Assembly: GCA_009835985.1 (NCBI GenBank)
Contig: VXWI01000048.1
Location: 1-52,103 of the forward strand
Source: Acidobacteriota bacterium
GTDB lineage: Bacteria > Acidobacteriota > Vicinamibacteria > Marinacidobacterales > Marinacidobacteraceae
Direction: 5' to 3'
Length of the DNA: 52,103 nucleotides
A program made the translations under genes and the position numbers. The notes below the pieces were generated by a model. It ran no database searches. It had not been told where the DNA came from and saw only the letters and a list, made by a program, of their open reading frames with translations. Below are positions 24,781 through 33,075 of the stretch, one piece after another (position 1 is the first letter of the stretch; the number at the start of each line of letters is the position of its first letter).

Positions 24781-25378
24781 CGAATTGAGCGTCGACCTCT
24801 TCTGCGAAGATCGTGCTCACCGAGAGCTGATTGGAGCGCTCCTCTTGCGCATGGGCAACGACATTTCATGTGAGCTGGATGTTCGAGTCGTTTCGGCGAG
24901 AGCCGGGCGAGGTCGCGTGTTCGCGGCGTTCACGAGTTACCAGGAGATCGTAGAACGAGTGCGAGCCGATGAGGAGACACCGGATATAGTGGTGGCAGCT
25001 ATAGACGGGAACTGCGCGTCATTTGCGGAAACGAGGAAGACCATACAAAGTGCTACTCGACCTAAGTTCGACGGTCGGGTGGTAGCCGCGTGCCCCGACC
25101 CACATATTGAGCGGTGGTACATGGCCGATCTTCAAGCGTTTAAGAAAGTGGTTGGCCTCGGCCCTGACCTGATCAAGGAAAAGTGTGAACAGGACTACTA
25201 CAAACGCGTGCTGACGGACACGATTCGACGTGCAGGACATCTGCCGCCGCTAGGAGGCATCGACTTCGCGCCGGAGTTGGCCGAAGAAATGGACTTCTAC
25301 CGAGCGTCCAAGAACGATGCATCATTCAGGTCATTTGTCGATGAGTTTCGAGGGGCGCTACAGCGATGCATGGGATGA
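24773..25378 (+). CDS. TOPRIM-like (DUF4276/RloB-type) protein, probable effector
   Basis: A 201-residue protein partnered with the ATPase. The fold pattern suggests TOPRIM: a first strand with acidic loop (LSVDLFCEDRAHRELI), a second with VVAAIDGNC in place of the usual D-x-D, and ACPDPHIERWYMADLQAF, which resembles the N-x-E-x-W-x3-D region of DUF4276 and RloB proteins. In PARIS (AriB) and AbiL (AbiLii) a TOPRIM nuclease is the toxic effector held by the ATPase. Assignment to a named family needs a profile search; a metal-dependent nuclease is the best guess. Confidence 0.65.
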   Translation: MTDELSVDLFCEDRAHRELIGALLLRMGNDISCELDVRVVSARAGRGRVFAAFTSYQEIVERVRADEETPDIVVAAIDGNCASFAETRKTIQSATRPKFDGRVVAACPDPHIERWYMADLQAFKKVVGLGPDLIKEKCEQDYYKRVLTDTIRRAGHLPPLGGIDFAPELAEEMDFYRASKNDASFRSFVDEFRGALQRCMG

Positions 25379-25574
25379 ATTGCAGGTTGGCACGGGCAGA
25401 GGTCGGCTGAGAGAACACGGGAATTCGGAGGCAGCGCACGCGTTCGCATGGCGAGGGAGAGACAGCAGAGCGAGAGTGGCATAGGGCGGCTCCGCACTGA
25501 TCACGACCTAGCGTTGATGCGGCTCCACCGCTAGGAACAGACTTCACCTGGCGAACCCGCGACGAACTCAGCGG

Positions 25575-27881
25575 CTACGTCTGCATCGCGCGCCAGACCT
25601 TCTCGGGCGTGAGCGGCGTGTCGAGGTGCTCCACCCCGAAAGGTCGGAGCGCATCCATCACCGCGTTGCAGACGGCGGGCGTGGAGCCGATGGTGGCGGC
25701 CTCGCCGATTCCCTTCACCCCCAGGGGATTCACCGGGGTCGGGGTGACGGTGCGGTGCAGCTCGTACTTCGGCAGCATGTCGGCGCGGGGGACGGCGTAC
25801 TCGAGGAACGTTGGGGTCAGGAGATTCCCGCCCTCGTCATACACGGCGTCCTCGTAGAGCGCCTGCGCGATCCCCTGCGCGAGCCCGCCGTGGACCTGCC
25901 CCTCGGCGAGCAGCGGGTTGATGACCTTGCCGCAGTCGTCCACCGAGATGTAGCGAAGGATCTCGACAGCGCCGGTATCCGGGTCGATCTCCACCGCACA
26001 GAGGTGGGTCCCGAACGGGAAGGTCTCGCCGGGCGGCTTGAAGTCCACGTCGGCGGTGAGGTCCGCCGCGCTTCCCTCGGGCGCCTCGGCCGAGTGGGCG
26101 AACGCCGCGATCTCGGACCACCCCACGGCGCGGGCTGGTGAGCCGGCGACGAAGAAGCGGCCGTCTTCGAAGCGGATGTCCTCGGTGGCCGCCTCGAGCA
26201 GCCGGGCGGCGAGCGCTTTCGCGCGCTCGCGCACGGTTTCCGCGTTGTTGAAGATCGCGGCTCCGCCGACCGGGGCGCTGCGGCTGCCGAAGGTGCCGAT
26301 CCCGCGCGGGCACTCGTCGGTGTCGCCGTGGAGCACGGTGACGTCGTCCAGCGAGACCCCGAGCTGGTCGGCGGCGATCTGCGCCCAGGCCGTCTCGTGT
26401 CCCTGTCCGTGCGGGGACGTTCCGCTGCGCACCGTGACCGCGCCGTCGGGCTCCACCGTGACGCCGCCGGCCTCCCACGGCCCGAAACCACAGATCTCCA
26501 CGTAGCAGGCGAGTCCGATGCCGAGCGGCTTGCCGCCCTCGGCCCGCCGCCGGGCCTGCTCGGCGCGGAGCCCGGCGTAGTCGCCGGCCTCGAGCGCCTT
26601 GTCGAGCGCCTTCTCGTATTCGCCGCTGTCGTAGGTGAGGCCGGTCGCCGTCCGGTAGGGGAACCTGTGCGGCGGGATCAGGTTACGGCGGCGGATCTCC
26701 GCCGGGTCGATCCCGAGCCGGCCGGCCAGCACGTCGAGCGCCCGCTCGATCAGGTAGGTGGCCTCCGGACGGCCGGAGCCGCGGTAGGGCTCGTTCGGCG
26801 CGGTGTTCGTGAAGGCGCCCACCGCGTGGGCGTGCGCCGTGGCGACATCGTAGGGTCCCACGATCATCGCCCCGGTGAGCGACGGCGTGGTCGGGCCGGG
26901 CCGGCTGAAGTAGGCGCCCGAGTCGTAGAGGACGTCCACGTCGCAGTGCCGGACCCGTCCGTCCGGGTCCGCCGCGACGTCGAGGGTCACGAACAGGTTG
27001 CGGCCGTGGGTGGTGGTCTGGAAGTCCTCGGTGCGGGTCGCGAACCAGCGGACCGGCCGGTCGAGTTTCAGCGCCAGCCAGGGGACGAGCACTTCCTCGG
27101 CGTAGAGGTTCGCCTTGGCGCCGAACCCGCCGCCCACCTCGGGGGCGATGGTCCGGAGGCGCTCCTCGGGGATCCCCAGGATGCGCGCCACGCTCGACTT
27201 GACGCGGTGCGCGGACTGGGTGGAGGTCCACATGGTCACCCGGTCGCCGTCCAACCGGGCTGCGACCGCCCGCGCCTCCATGGCGCTCGGGATGAGCCGC
27301 TGGATCCGGAAATCGAGCGAGAGCTCGACCTCCCCCTGCGCCGCCTCGGGCGCGCCTTCGGGATGGAGTTCCCAGACGAACGCCCGGTTCCCCTCGACGT
27401 TGTCGTAGAGCGGCTCCGCGCCCTCGGCGCGCGCCGCCCGGGAATCGCCTGCGCCGGGAAGGTCCCGGTAGTCCACGTCCACGAGCGCAGCGGCGTCGAC
27501 CGCCTGCTCGGCGGTTTCCGCGACCACGGCCACCACCGGATCCCCGACGGTGAGCACCTTCTTGTCGGCGAGCGCCCAGCGGGCGGGAATGTGCAGTTCG
27601 GTGAACGCGCCGCCGTCGGGGGCCTTGGCCACGGGGAAGGGCCGCTTCAGCGTCGGCAGGATGTCCGCCGCGGTGAAGACCCCGGCGACGCCCGGCGCGG
27701 CGGCGGCCTCCTCGGTCGCGATCGAGACGATCTCCGCGTGCGGATAGGGGCTTCGGACCACCGCGAGATGGAGCGCGCCGGGAAGCGGAATGTCCGGGGT
27801 GTAGAGCGCCTGGCCCGTGACCAGGCGGGGATCTTCCCGCCTCCGGACCCGCTCGCCAATGGTCTGGGTTCTGATCGCCAA
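25575..27881 (-). CDS. xanthine dehydrogenase family protein, molybdopterin-binding subunit
   Basis: A 768-residue molybdenum hydroxylase large subunit (CoxL/XdhB/aldehyde-oxidase class). Features in order: GERVRRREDPRLVTGQALY, EVGGGFGAKANLYAEE around the cofactor, EPYRGSGRPEATYLIE in place of the CO-dehydrogenase AYRCSFR loop (so not a true form I CO dehydrogenase), HGQGHETAWAQIAA, and the catalytic Glu in GVKGIGEAA. TTG start at MAIRTQT. The FAD and 2Fe-2S subunit genes that usually lie beside it are not in the window. A 5'-truncated relative lies at 22574-23457. A TAGAAT box (27910-27915, minus strand) could be its -10. Confidence 0.92.
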   Translation of the reverse strand: MAIRTQTIGERVRRREDPRLVTGQALYTPDIPLPGALHLAVVRSPYPHAEIVSIATEEAAAAPGVAGVFTAADILPTLKRPFPVAKAPDGGAFTELHIPARWALADKKVLTVGDPVVAVVAETAEQAVDAAALVDVDYRDLPGAGDSRAARAEGAEPLYDNVEGNRAFVWELHPEGAPEAAQGEVELSLDFRIQRLIPSAMEARAVAARLDGDRVTMWTSTQSAHRVKSSVARILGIPEERLRTIAPEVGGGFGAKANLYAEEVLVPWLALKLDRPVRWFATRTEDFQTTTHGRNLFVTLDVAADPDGRVRHCDVDVLYDSGAYFSRPGPTTPSLTGAMIVGPYDVATAHAHAVGAFTNTAPNEPYRGSGRPEATYLIERALDVLAGRLGIDPAEIRRRNLIPPHRFPYRTATGLTYDSGEYEKALDKALEAGDYAGLRAEQARRRAEGGKPLGIGLACYVEICGFGPWEAGGVTVEPDGAVTVRSGTSPHGQGHETAWAQIAADQLGVSLDDVTVLHGDTDECPRGIGTFGSRSAPVGGAAIFNNAETVRERAKALAARLLEAATEDIRFEDGRFFVAGSPARAVGWSEIAAFAHSAEAPEGSAADLTADVDFKPPGETFPFGTHLCAVEIDPDTGAVEILRYISVDDCGKVINPLLAEGQVHGGLAQGIAQALYEDAVYDEGGNLLTPTFLEYAVPRADMLPKYELHRTVTPTPVNPLGVKGIGEAATIGSTPAVCNAVMDALRPFGVEHLDTPLTPEKVWRAMQT

Positions 27882-27949
27882 GTCTGGGTGCGCCGTCCGA
27901 AGGGGGGCGATTCTAGTGCGGTGTCTGCCGGAGACCCTGTAATACCTCC

Positions 27950-28945
27950 GTGACGGCGGCGTATTCAGGGACAGACGGCGGTCGTGTCACGATCCTGTCC
28001 GCTTTGGCCCTCCCCTCAGGATCCGATTCCGCCCTTGCGCGCCTCGCCGGCGTCAGCCATCGCTACGGGGACGTTCTCGCGCTCGACAAGCTCGATCTCG
28101 AGGTCCGGGAGGGTGAGGTGCTCGCGGTGCTGGGGCCGAACGGCGCCGGCAAGACCACCGCGGTCAGCCTGCTGCTCGGCACCCTGACCCTGCAGACCGG
28201 CGCGGCGCGGGTCTTCGGCAGCGCCCCGGACGCCGCGGAGGTCCGCCTACGGCGTGGCGCGATGCTGCAGGTCTCGGGCGTCCCCGAGACCCTCACCGTC
28301 GGGGAGCACCTGGCGCTCTTTCGTGCCTACTACCCGTCGCCGCTCCCGACGGCGCGGCTCCTCGAGATGGCGGGGCTTCAGGAACTCCGCGACCGGCGCT
28401 TCGGGAAACTCTCCGGCGGGCAGAAGCAGCGGGTGATGTTCGCGCTGGCGCTCGCCGGCGACCCCGAACTCGTGTTCCTCGACGAGCCGACCGCGGGGCT
28501 GGACCTGGACGGCCGCCGGCGCCTCTGGGACGAGATCCGGGGGCTCAAGGCGGCCGGACGCACCGCCGTCCTCACCACCCACTACCTGGAGGAGGCGGAC
28601 GCGCTCGCCGACCGGATCGCGGTGATCCACCGCGGCCGGCTGATTGCGGAGGGGAGCCCGGAGGAGATCAAGTCCCGCACCGCCGGGAGGGTGGTCCGCT
28701 GCGTCACGACGATCACCACCGAAACGGCGCGTTCCTTCCCGGAAGCCGCAGGGGCGGAGATGAAGGGGCAGCACCTCGAGGTCGTGACCGCCGAACCGGA
28801 AGCGGTGCTCCGGCGGATGTTCGCGCTCGACCCGGAACTCGGCGACTTGACGGTGGCCGGCGTCGGGCTCGAGGAGGCGTTCCTCGCGCTCACCGGCGAC
28901 GGCGGCCCGGACGGAAACGGCGCCGAGCCCGAGGGGGAGGCGTAA
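27950..28945 (+). CDS. ABC transporter ATP-binding protein
   Basis: A 331-residue ATPase subunit of an ABC-2 type exporter (CcmA-like group). Walker A is GPNGAGKTT (62-70), the signature LSGGQKQR is near 153, Walker B LVFLDEPTAG is near 173, and the H-loop is in LTTHYLEEAD. The C-terminal about 90 residues are an extra alpha/beta domain. The GTG start is uncertain; an internal start nearer residue 20-30 would also give a complete domain. The permease gene starts at the base after the stop codon, so the two form a transporter. Cargo unknown. Confidence 0.9.
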   Translation: MTAAYSGTDGGRVTILSALALPSGSDSALARLAGVSHRYGDVLALDKLDLEVREGEVLAVLGPNGAGKTTAVSLLLGTLTLQTGAARVFGSAPDAAEVRLRRGAMLQVSGVPETLTVGEHLALFRAYYPSPLPTARLLEMAGLQELRDRRFGKLSGGQKQRVMFALALAGDPELVFLDEPTAGLDLDGRRRLWDEIRGLKAAGRTAVLTTHYLEEADALADRIAVIHRGRLIAEGSPEEIKSRTAGRVVRCVTTITTETARSFPEAAGAEMKGQHLEVVTAEPEAVLRRMFALDPELGDLTVAGVGLEEAFLALTGDGGPDGNGAEPEGEA

Positions 28946-29725
28946 GTGACAGTCAACACCGCGCGCCACGGCCTCCTCTGGCACCTCCGGATCGCCCTGC
29001 TGGAGACACGGTTCCAGTTCCTGAGCTCCCTGCGGCTTCCCGCGTTCGCCGTCCCGACGCTGCTCTTCCCGCTGTTCTTCTACTTCTTCTTCGCCGTTCT
29101 CTTCCAGGCGGGCGGACCGTCGCTCACCGGCCCGACCTACATGCTCGCGACCTACGGCGTCTTCGGCGTTCTCGCACCGTCGATCTTCGGCTTCGGGGTG
29201 GGACTCGCGCAGGAGCGCGACACCGGCGCCCTCCTGCTGAAACGGACCACTCCCATGCCGACGGCCGCCTACCTCTTCGCCCGGGTGGGCACGGCCGCGA
29301 TCTTCGGGGCCGTGGTGGTCCTCGCGCTGTTCCTCCTCGCCGGATTCGCCGCCGGGGTCGAGCTGCACCGCGGGCAGTGGTTCTCTCTCGCCGGCGTCGT
29401 CCTCGCTGCCGCCCTGCCGTTCAGCGCCGTCGGGCTGGCCATCGGCGCCTGGGCGAAGCAGCAGGCGGCGGTGGCCGTGGTGAACCTGGTGTTCATCGCC
29501 ATGTCGGTGCTCTCCGGCCTCTGGTTCCCGATCTCCATGCTTCCGGGGTTCCTGCAGGACTTCGCGAACGTGTTCCCGGCCTACCACCTCGGCCAACTGG
29601 CGCTCAGGACGATCGATCTCGACCTGGGACGGCCGCTGTGGTTCCACCTCGCCCTGCTGGCCGGGCAGACGGCGGTCTGTCTCGCGGTGGCGGCGGCGGG
29701 GTTCCGGCGGTTCTCCGGGCGATGA
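28946..29725 (+). CDS. ABC-2 type transporter permease
   Basis: A 259-residue membrane protein with six hydrophobic segments and the ABC-2 pattern: an amphipathic N-terminus (LRIALLETRFQFLSSLR), LLFPLFFYFFFAVLF, then GLAQERDTGALLLKRTTPM (coupling region) and SGLWFPISMLPGFLQ near the end. It starts at GTG directly after the ATPase stop and overlaps the next gene by four bases (ATGA). It should form a dimer with two copies of the ATPase. Confidence 0.88.
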   Translation: MTVNTARHGLLWHLRIALLETRFQFLSSLRLPAFAVPTLLFPLFFYFFFAVLFQAGGPSLTGPTYMLATYGVFGVLAPSIFGFGVGLAQERDTGALLLKRTTPMPTAAYLFARVGTAAIFGAVVVLALFLLAGFAAGVELHRGQWFSLAGVVLAAALPFSAVGLAIGAWAKQQAAVAVVNLVFIAMSVLSGLWFPISMLPGFLQDFANVFPAYHLGQLALRTIDLDLGRPLWFHLALLAGQTAVCLAVAAAGFRRFSGR

Positions 29726-31536
29726 CCGGCATGGCAGGCGACGAGCGTTCCCCCTGGCGCCGCGACTTCTGGATCGCGGCGGTCGCGGTGGCCGTGTTCG
29801 CCGGGGTCCTGATGGTCCTTCCGGTGCCGGAACCGGCGGACCCGCCCGGCGGGCCGCTCCCGGAGACGAACTTCGCGGTGGTGGACGTGACCGTGTTCGA
29901 CGGGGAGGAGTTCCGGCCGCACCGCGACGTTCGGGTCGAGGACGGCCGCATCCGCGCGGTGGGGCAGCGGCTCCGCCTGCCCGATGACCTCCCCCGGGTG
30001 GACGGCCGCGGCCACACGCTGCTACCGGGCCTGATCGACGCGCACACCCACACCTACGGGATGGTGCTGAACGACTCCCTGCGCTTCGGCGTGACCACGG
30101 TCTTCGACCAGTTCACGCAGCCGTCCCTGGCGGCGATGAAGCGGCCGGCCCGCGAGAGCCTCGCCCGCACCGACGAGGCCGACCTGTTCTCCGCCGGGAA
30201 TCTCGCCACCGCGCCCGGGGGACACGGCACCCAGTTCGGGGTGCCGGTGGAGACGCTGACGGGTCCCGGCGAGGCGCCTGCGTTCGTCGCGGCGCGCAAG
30301 GAGGAGGGCGCCGACTGGATCAAGATCGTCTGGGAGGACGGCGGCACCTTCGGCGCGGACATCCCGACGCTCGACCGGGAGACGATCGCCGCGGTTATCG
30401 AGGCTGCGCACGCCGAGGGAATGCTCGCGGTGATCCACATCAGCACGCTCGAGCACGGGCTCGCGGCGCTCGAGATGGGCATCGACGGGCTCGTTCACGT
30501 CTGGGGCGACGAAGTGATCTCGGAAGAGGACGCGGCCCGTTTCGCCGAAGCCGGGGTGTTCGTGATCCCGACGCTCTCGGTGCGGGTCGCCGCGGCGGGG
30601 GAGTCCATGGGGCCGGAGCTGCTCGAAGCGACGGAGCCGCAGCACGTTTCGCCGATGCAGCGCCAGACGCTGACGGGAACCTTCCCGCGCCCGGTGGGAA
30701 CTTCGGAGGCGGCCGTCGAGAGCGTCCGCCGGCTCCACGCGTCGGGAGTGCGGATCCTTGCGGGGACCGACGCCCCGAACCCGGGGACCGGCTTCGGGAT
30801 CTCGATGCACGGCGAGCTGCGGTTGCTGGAGCGCGCCGGGCTGAGTCCGGCCGAGGCGCTGGCGGCGGCGACCGCGCATCCTCCCGACGCCTTCGGGATC
30901 GAGGACCGGGGACGACTCGCGCGCGGCCGGATCGCCGACCTGCTGCTCGTTGCCGGCGATCTGGAGAATGACCTGAGCCGAAGCACGGCCATCGCGGGCG
31001 TCTGGAAGGATGGGTTCCCGGTGGAGGCCGCGTGGGTGGCGAGCTACCCGAAGGCGCCCGACCTCTACCTCATCTCCGATTTCACGGATGGGGTCGAAGC
31101 CAGCTTCGGCCTCGACTGGCAGGAGACGGCCGACTCGCTCCGCGGCGGGTCTTCCCACGCAACGTTGTCGGCCCGCGACGGCGCGCTGCACGTCGAGGGT
31201 GCGCTCGTGCCGGGTTTCGTCTTCCTCTGGGCCGGGGCGATTTGGTCCCCGGGCGAGGAACGGCTGCAGCCGGTGGACTTCACCGGCCGGCAGGTTGTCC
31301 GCTTCCGGGTCCGTGGCGACGGGGGGGACTACGCCGTGCAGTTGTTCGGCGCCGCTCCGCAGTCCACCGCTCCCGGTAGCGTCCCCTTCACCGCGCCGCC
31401 GGAATGGACCGAGGTCGAGATCCCGCTGGAACGGTTCGAAACAGCCAATCCCGGCATCATCGCGGGCCTCTCGTTCGTAGCCACCGGCGATCCCCGGGAG
31501 TTCGCCTTCGAACTGGACGACGTGGAGATCCGGTGA
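29722..31536 (+). CDS. membrane-anchored amidohydrolase with C-terminal CIA30-like domain
   Basis: A 604-residue protein starting at an ATG that overlaps the permease stop. One membrane anchor spans about 17-35 (FWIAAVAVAVFAGVLMVL). An amidohydrolase domain runs from about 50 to 430, with H-x-H in DAHTHT (108, 110), a probable carboxylated Lys in DWIKIVWEDGG, VIHISTLEHG, GLVHVWGDE and the Asp in LAGTDAPN. The last about 160 residues resemble the CIA30 galactose-binding-like fold (DLYLISDFTDGVEASFG, VRFRVRGDGGDYAVQLF). The combination suggests a periplasmic or surface hydrolase with a binding module. Substrate unknown. Confidence 0.82.
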   Translation: MTGMAGDERSPWRRDFWIAAVAVAVFAGVLMVLPVPEPADPPGGPLPETNFAVVDVTVFDGEEFRPHRDVRVEDGRIRAVGQRLRLPDDLPRVDGRGHTLLPGLIDAHTHTYGMVLNDSLRFGVTTVFDQFTQPSLAAMKRPARESLARTDEADLFSAGNLATAPGGHGTQFGVPVETLTGPGEAPAFVAARKEEGADWIKIVWEDGGTFGADIPTLDRETIAAVIEAAHAEGMLAVIHISTLEHGLAALEMGIDGLVHVWGDEVISEEDAARFAEAGVFVIPTLSVRVAAAGESMGPELLEATEPQHVSPMQRQTLTGTFPRPVGTSEAAVESVRRLHASGVRILAGTDAPNPGTGFGISMHGELRLLERAGLSPAEALAAATAHPPDAFGIEDRGRLARGRIADLLLVAGDLENDLSRSTAIAGVWKDGFPVEAAWVASYPKAPDLYLISDFTDGVEASFGLDWQETADSLRGGSSHATLSARDGALHVEGALVPGFVFLWAGAIWSPGEERLQPVDFTGRQVVRFRVRGDGGDYAVQLFGAAPQSTAPGSVPFTAPPEWTEVEIPLERFETANPGIIAGLSFVATGDPREFAFELDDVEIR

Positions 31537-31547
31537 GGGTGGGGTCC

Positions 31548-32294
31548 ATGTTGCTTGCCCGAACGGGATGCCTGCTGGGGGCGTTGGCGATCGGGACTCC
31601 CGCTGCCGCTGCCGCCCAGAGTTCCCCCGATCCGTCGCTGCTTGCCATCGAGCGCGCCTACTACGCGGGCGAGCGGGCCGCAGGACGGGAAGCGCTCGAA
31701 GCGTTGGGCGAGGCGGACGACGTTGCCCGCGCCTGGGCGCTCTGGCGGGTCGCGGGCATGCACCGGATCCGCGGCGTGGATCGGCAGACGAAGCGGCGGC
31801 ACGAGCGGGTCCGCAAGCCGCTGCTGGAGGAGGCGGAGTCGTTGATGAAGGCGCGGATCGAGGCCGATCCGAACGACGCCGCCGCGCACCTCGTCCTGTC
31901 GCAGGTCTACCAGGCGCGGATCACCGGGATGATGTCCGGGATGCGCTTCGGCCGGAGGGCCGGAGAGACGCTCGACCGGGCGCTCGAGCTGGCGCCCGAC
32001 GATCCGCGACCGCTCTACCTGAAGGGGGTCAACCAGCTCATGGCGCCGGGCCCGTTCGGCAACAAGGAGGAGGCGCGCCGCAACCTGGAGGCGGCGGTGG
32101 CGCGCTTCGCCGAAGGCGCTCCGGAGGGGGCCTTCTGGTGGGGCGAGCCGGAGGCGCACGCCTTCCTCGGACTGTCGTATGCGCGGGAAAAGGAGCACGA
32201 CCAGGCCCGCGCGGCGTACGAACGGGCGCTGGAACTGGAGCCCGGATTCGACTGGGTCCGCGAGCGCCTGCTCCCGGACCTGGAGAGCCGGTAG
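31548..32294 (+). CDS. exported tetratricopeptide-repeat protein
   Basis: A 248-residue protein with a signal peptide (LLGALAIGTPAAAAAQ). Helical TPR repeats include one late in the protein (HAFLGLSYAREKEHDQARAAYERALELEPGF). The middle part (NDAAAHLVLSQVYQARI) resembles TRAP-transporter T-component-like proteins. The ATG follows GAGGGTGGGG; an in-frame GTG at 31533 overlapping the previous stop is an alternative start. It ends the four-gene run that begins with the ABC ATPase and may be a periplasmic partner of the amidohydrolase. Confidence 0.72.
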   Translation: MLLARTGCLLGALAIGTPAAAAAQSSPDPSLLAIERAYYAGERAAGREALEALGEADDVARAWALWRVAGMHRIRGVDRQTKRRHERVRKPLLEEAESLMKARIEADPNDAAAHLVLSQVYQARITGMMSGMRFGRRAGETLDRALELAPDDPRPLYLKGVNQLMAPGPFGNKEEARRNLEAAVARFAEGAPEGAFWWGEPEAHAFLGLSYAREKEHDQARAAYERALELEPGFDWVRERLLPDLESR

Positions 32295-32353
32295 CGCACC
32301 GGCTTGGAACGCCGGCTTTAGCCGGCACCGCGGCCCGCAGGGCCGCGAGAGCG
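32294..32353. repeat. REP-like palindromic element
   Basis: Two hairpin-forming parts (GCCGGCTTTAGCCGGC and GCGGCCCGCAGGGCCGC) sit between the converging TPR and small membrane protein genes. It matches the 21.0-kb copy in order and wording (GCGCACCGGCTTGGAACGCC at the left edge of both). Confidence 0.72.
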
Positions 32354-32376
32354 CGTAAGGCCGAGCGAGCCGAATC

Positions 32377-32766
32377 TCAGGCCGGCAGCGCCACCCGCTC
32401 CCGCGCGGCCTTCCGGAACAACAGCGCCGACCCGCACCACAACGCGGCGAAGAACCCGCTCAGGATCAGGATGTCCCACGACCACGCCGGCGCGGTGCCG
32501 AGGCCGGCGCTCACCACGATCACGGGGACCAGGAACTGGGCGAGCGCGGTCCCGGCCAACGCCCGCGACATGCCCTGCGGCCGGAAGCGCGCCATGAGGG
32601 CTCCGATGGCGGCAACCGCGACCACTCCGCCGTAGAGCAGGTTGGCGTCGTTGCCGTCGCCGCCGATGATGCCGACGGCGCCGTTCACCCAGAAGAGGAG
32701 GACGGCGGTCATCAGGGCGACGCCGACGGCGGATCGATAGGCGGTGTTCGTGGTGGGCCTGCGCAT
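32377..32766 (-). CDS. small four-helix membrane protein of unknown function
   Basis: A 129-residue hydrophobic protein with about four membrane segments (VGVALMTAVLLFWVNGAVGII, VVAVAAIGALMARF, ALAQFLVPVIVVSAG, ILILSGFFAALWC). It ends in a short basic tail. The GDGNDANLLYGG loop after the first helix is typical of small bacterial membrane proteins with no assigned role. The start at MRRPTTNTAY is preferred over an upstream in-frame ATG because the extra 22 residues are proline-rich and unlike a membrane-protein start. It is divergent from the GGT-like gene across the tandem-repeat tract. Confidence 0.6.
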   Translation of the reverse strand: MRRPTTNTAYRSAVGVALMTAVLLFWVNGAVGIIGGDGNDANLLYGGVVAVAAIGALMARFRPQGMSRALAGTALAQFLVPVIVVSAGLGTAPAWSWDILILSGFFAALWCGSALLFRKAARERVALPA

Positions 32767-32858
32767 GGTCGTGCCTACGCTGGTGATGACCGGTCGGTTC
32801 CGTGGCGGGAACCGAGGCCCTTCAGGGATCATGCCACGGCTCTGGAGAGAGGCGGGGA

Positions 32859-33032
32859 GTGCATGGAGTTCCCGGCATCCGGCTCCGCTAGTGCATGGAG
32901 TTCGGGGGGGACCGACGCCGTTAGTGCATGGAGTTCCCCGGCGTCCGACAGCGTTGGTGCATGGAGTCCCGGGCGTCCGACGGCGTTAGTGCATGGAGTT
33001 CCGGGCGTCCGACGCCGTTGGTGCATGGAGTT
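32859..33032. repeat. six tandem repeats of 32-33 bases
   Basis: The unit GTGCATGGAGTT begins at 32859, 32891, 32924, 32957, 32989 and 33021, so the period is 32, 33, 33, 32 and 32 bases. The best-kept units continue with CCGGGCGTCCGACGCCGTT, which contains the palindrome GGCGTC-C-GACGCC. The changing period breaks any reading frame, so the tract is not coding. It fills the divergent intergenic region upstream of the GGT-like gene; a TAGGTT -10-like box follows at 33046-33051. A spacing of three DNA turns would put bound proteins on one face. Confidence 0.9.
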
Positions 33033-33075
33033 CGGGCGGCTCTGGTAGGTTCGCGCTCCCCCCGGAGGTCCCCGC

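Noticed and set aside
25379-25574. Gene or RNA in the gap right of the TOPRIM-like gene
   Set aside because: 196 bases with no convincing frame, hairpin or repeat.
32859-33032. CRISPR array
   Set aside because: Unit length of 32-33 looked suggestive, but there are no unique spacers: the whole unit repeats, and no cas genes are near.
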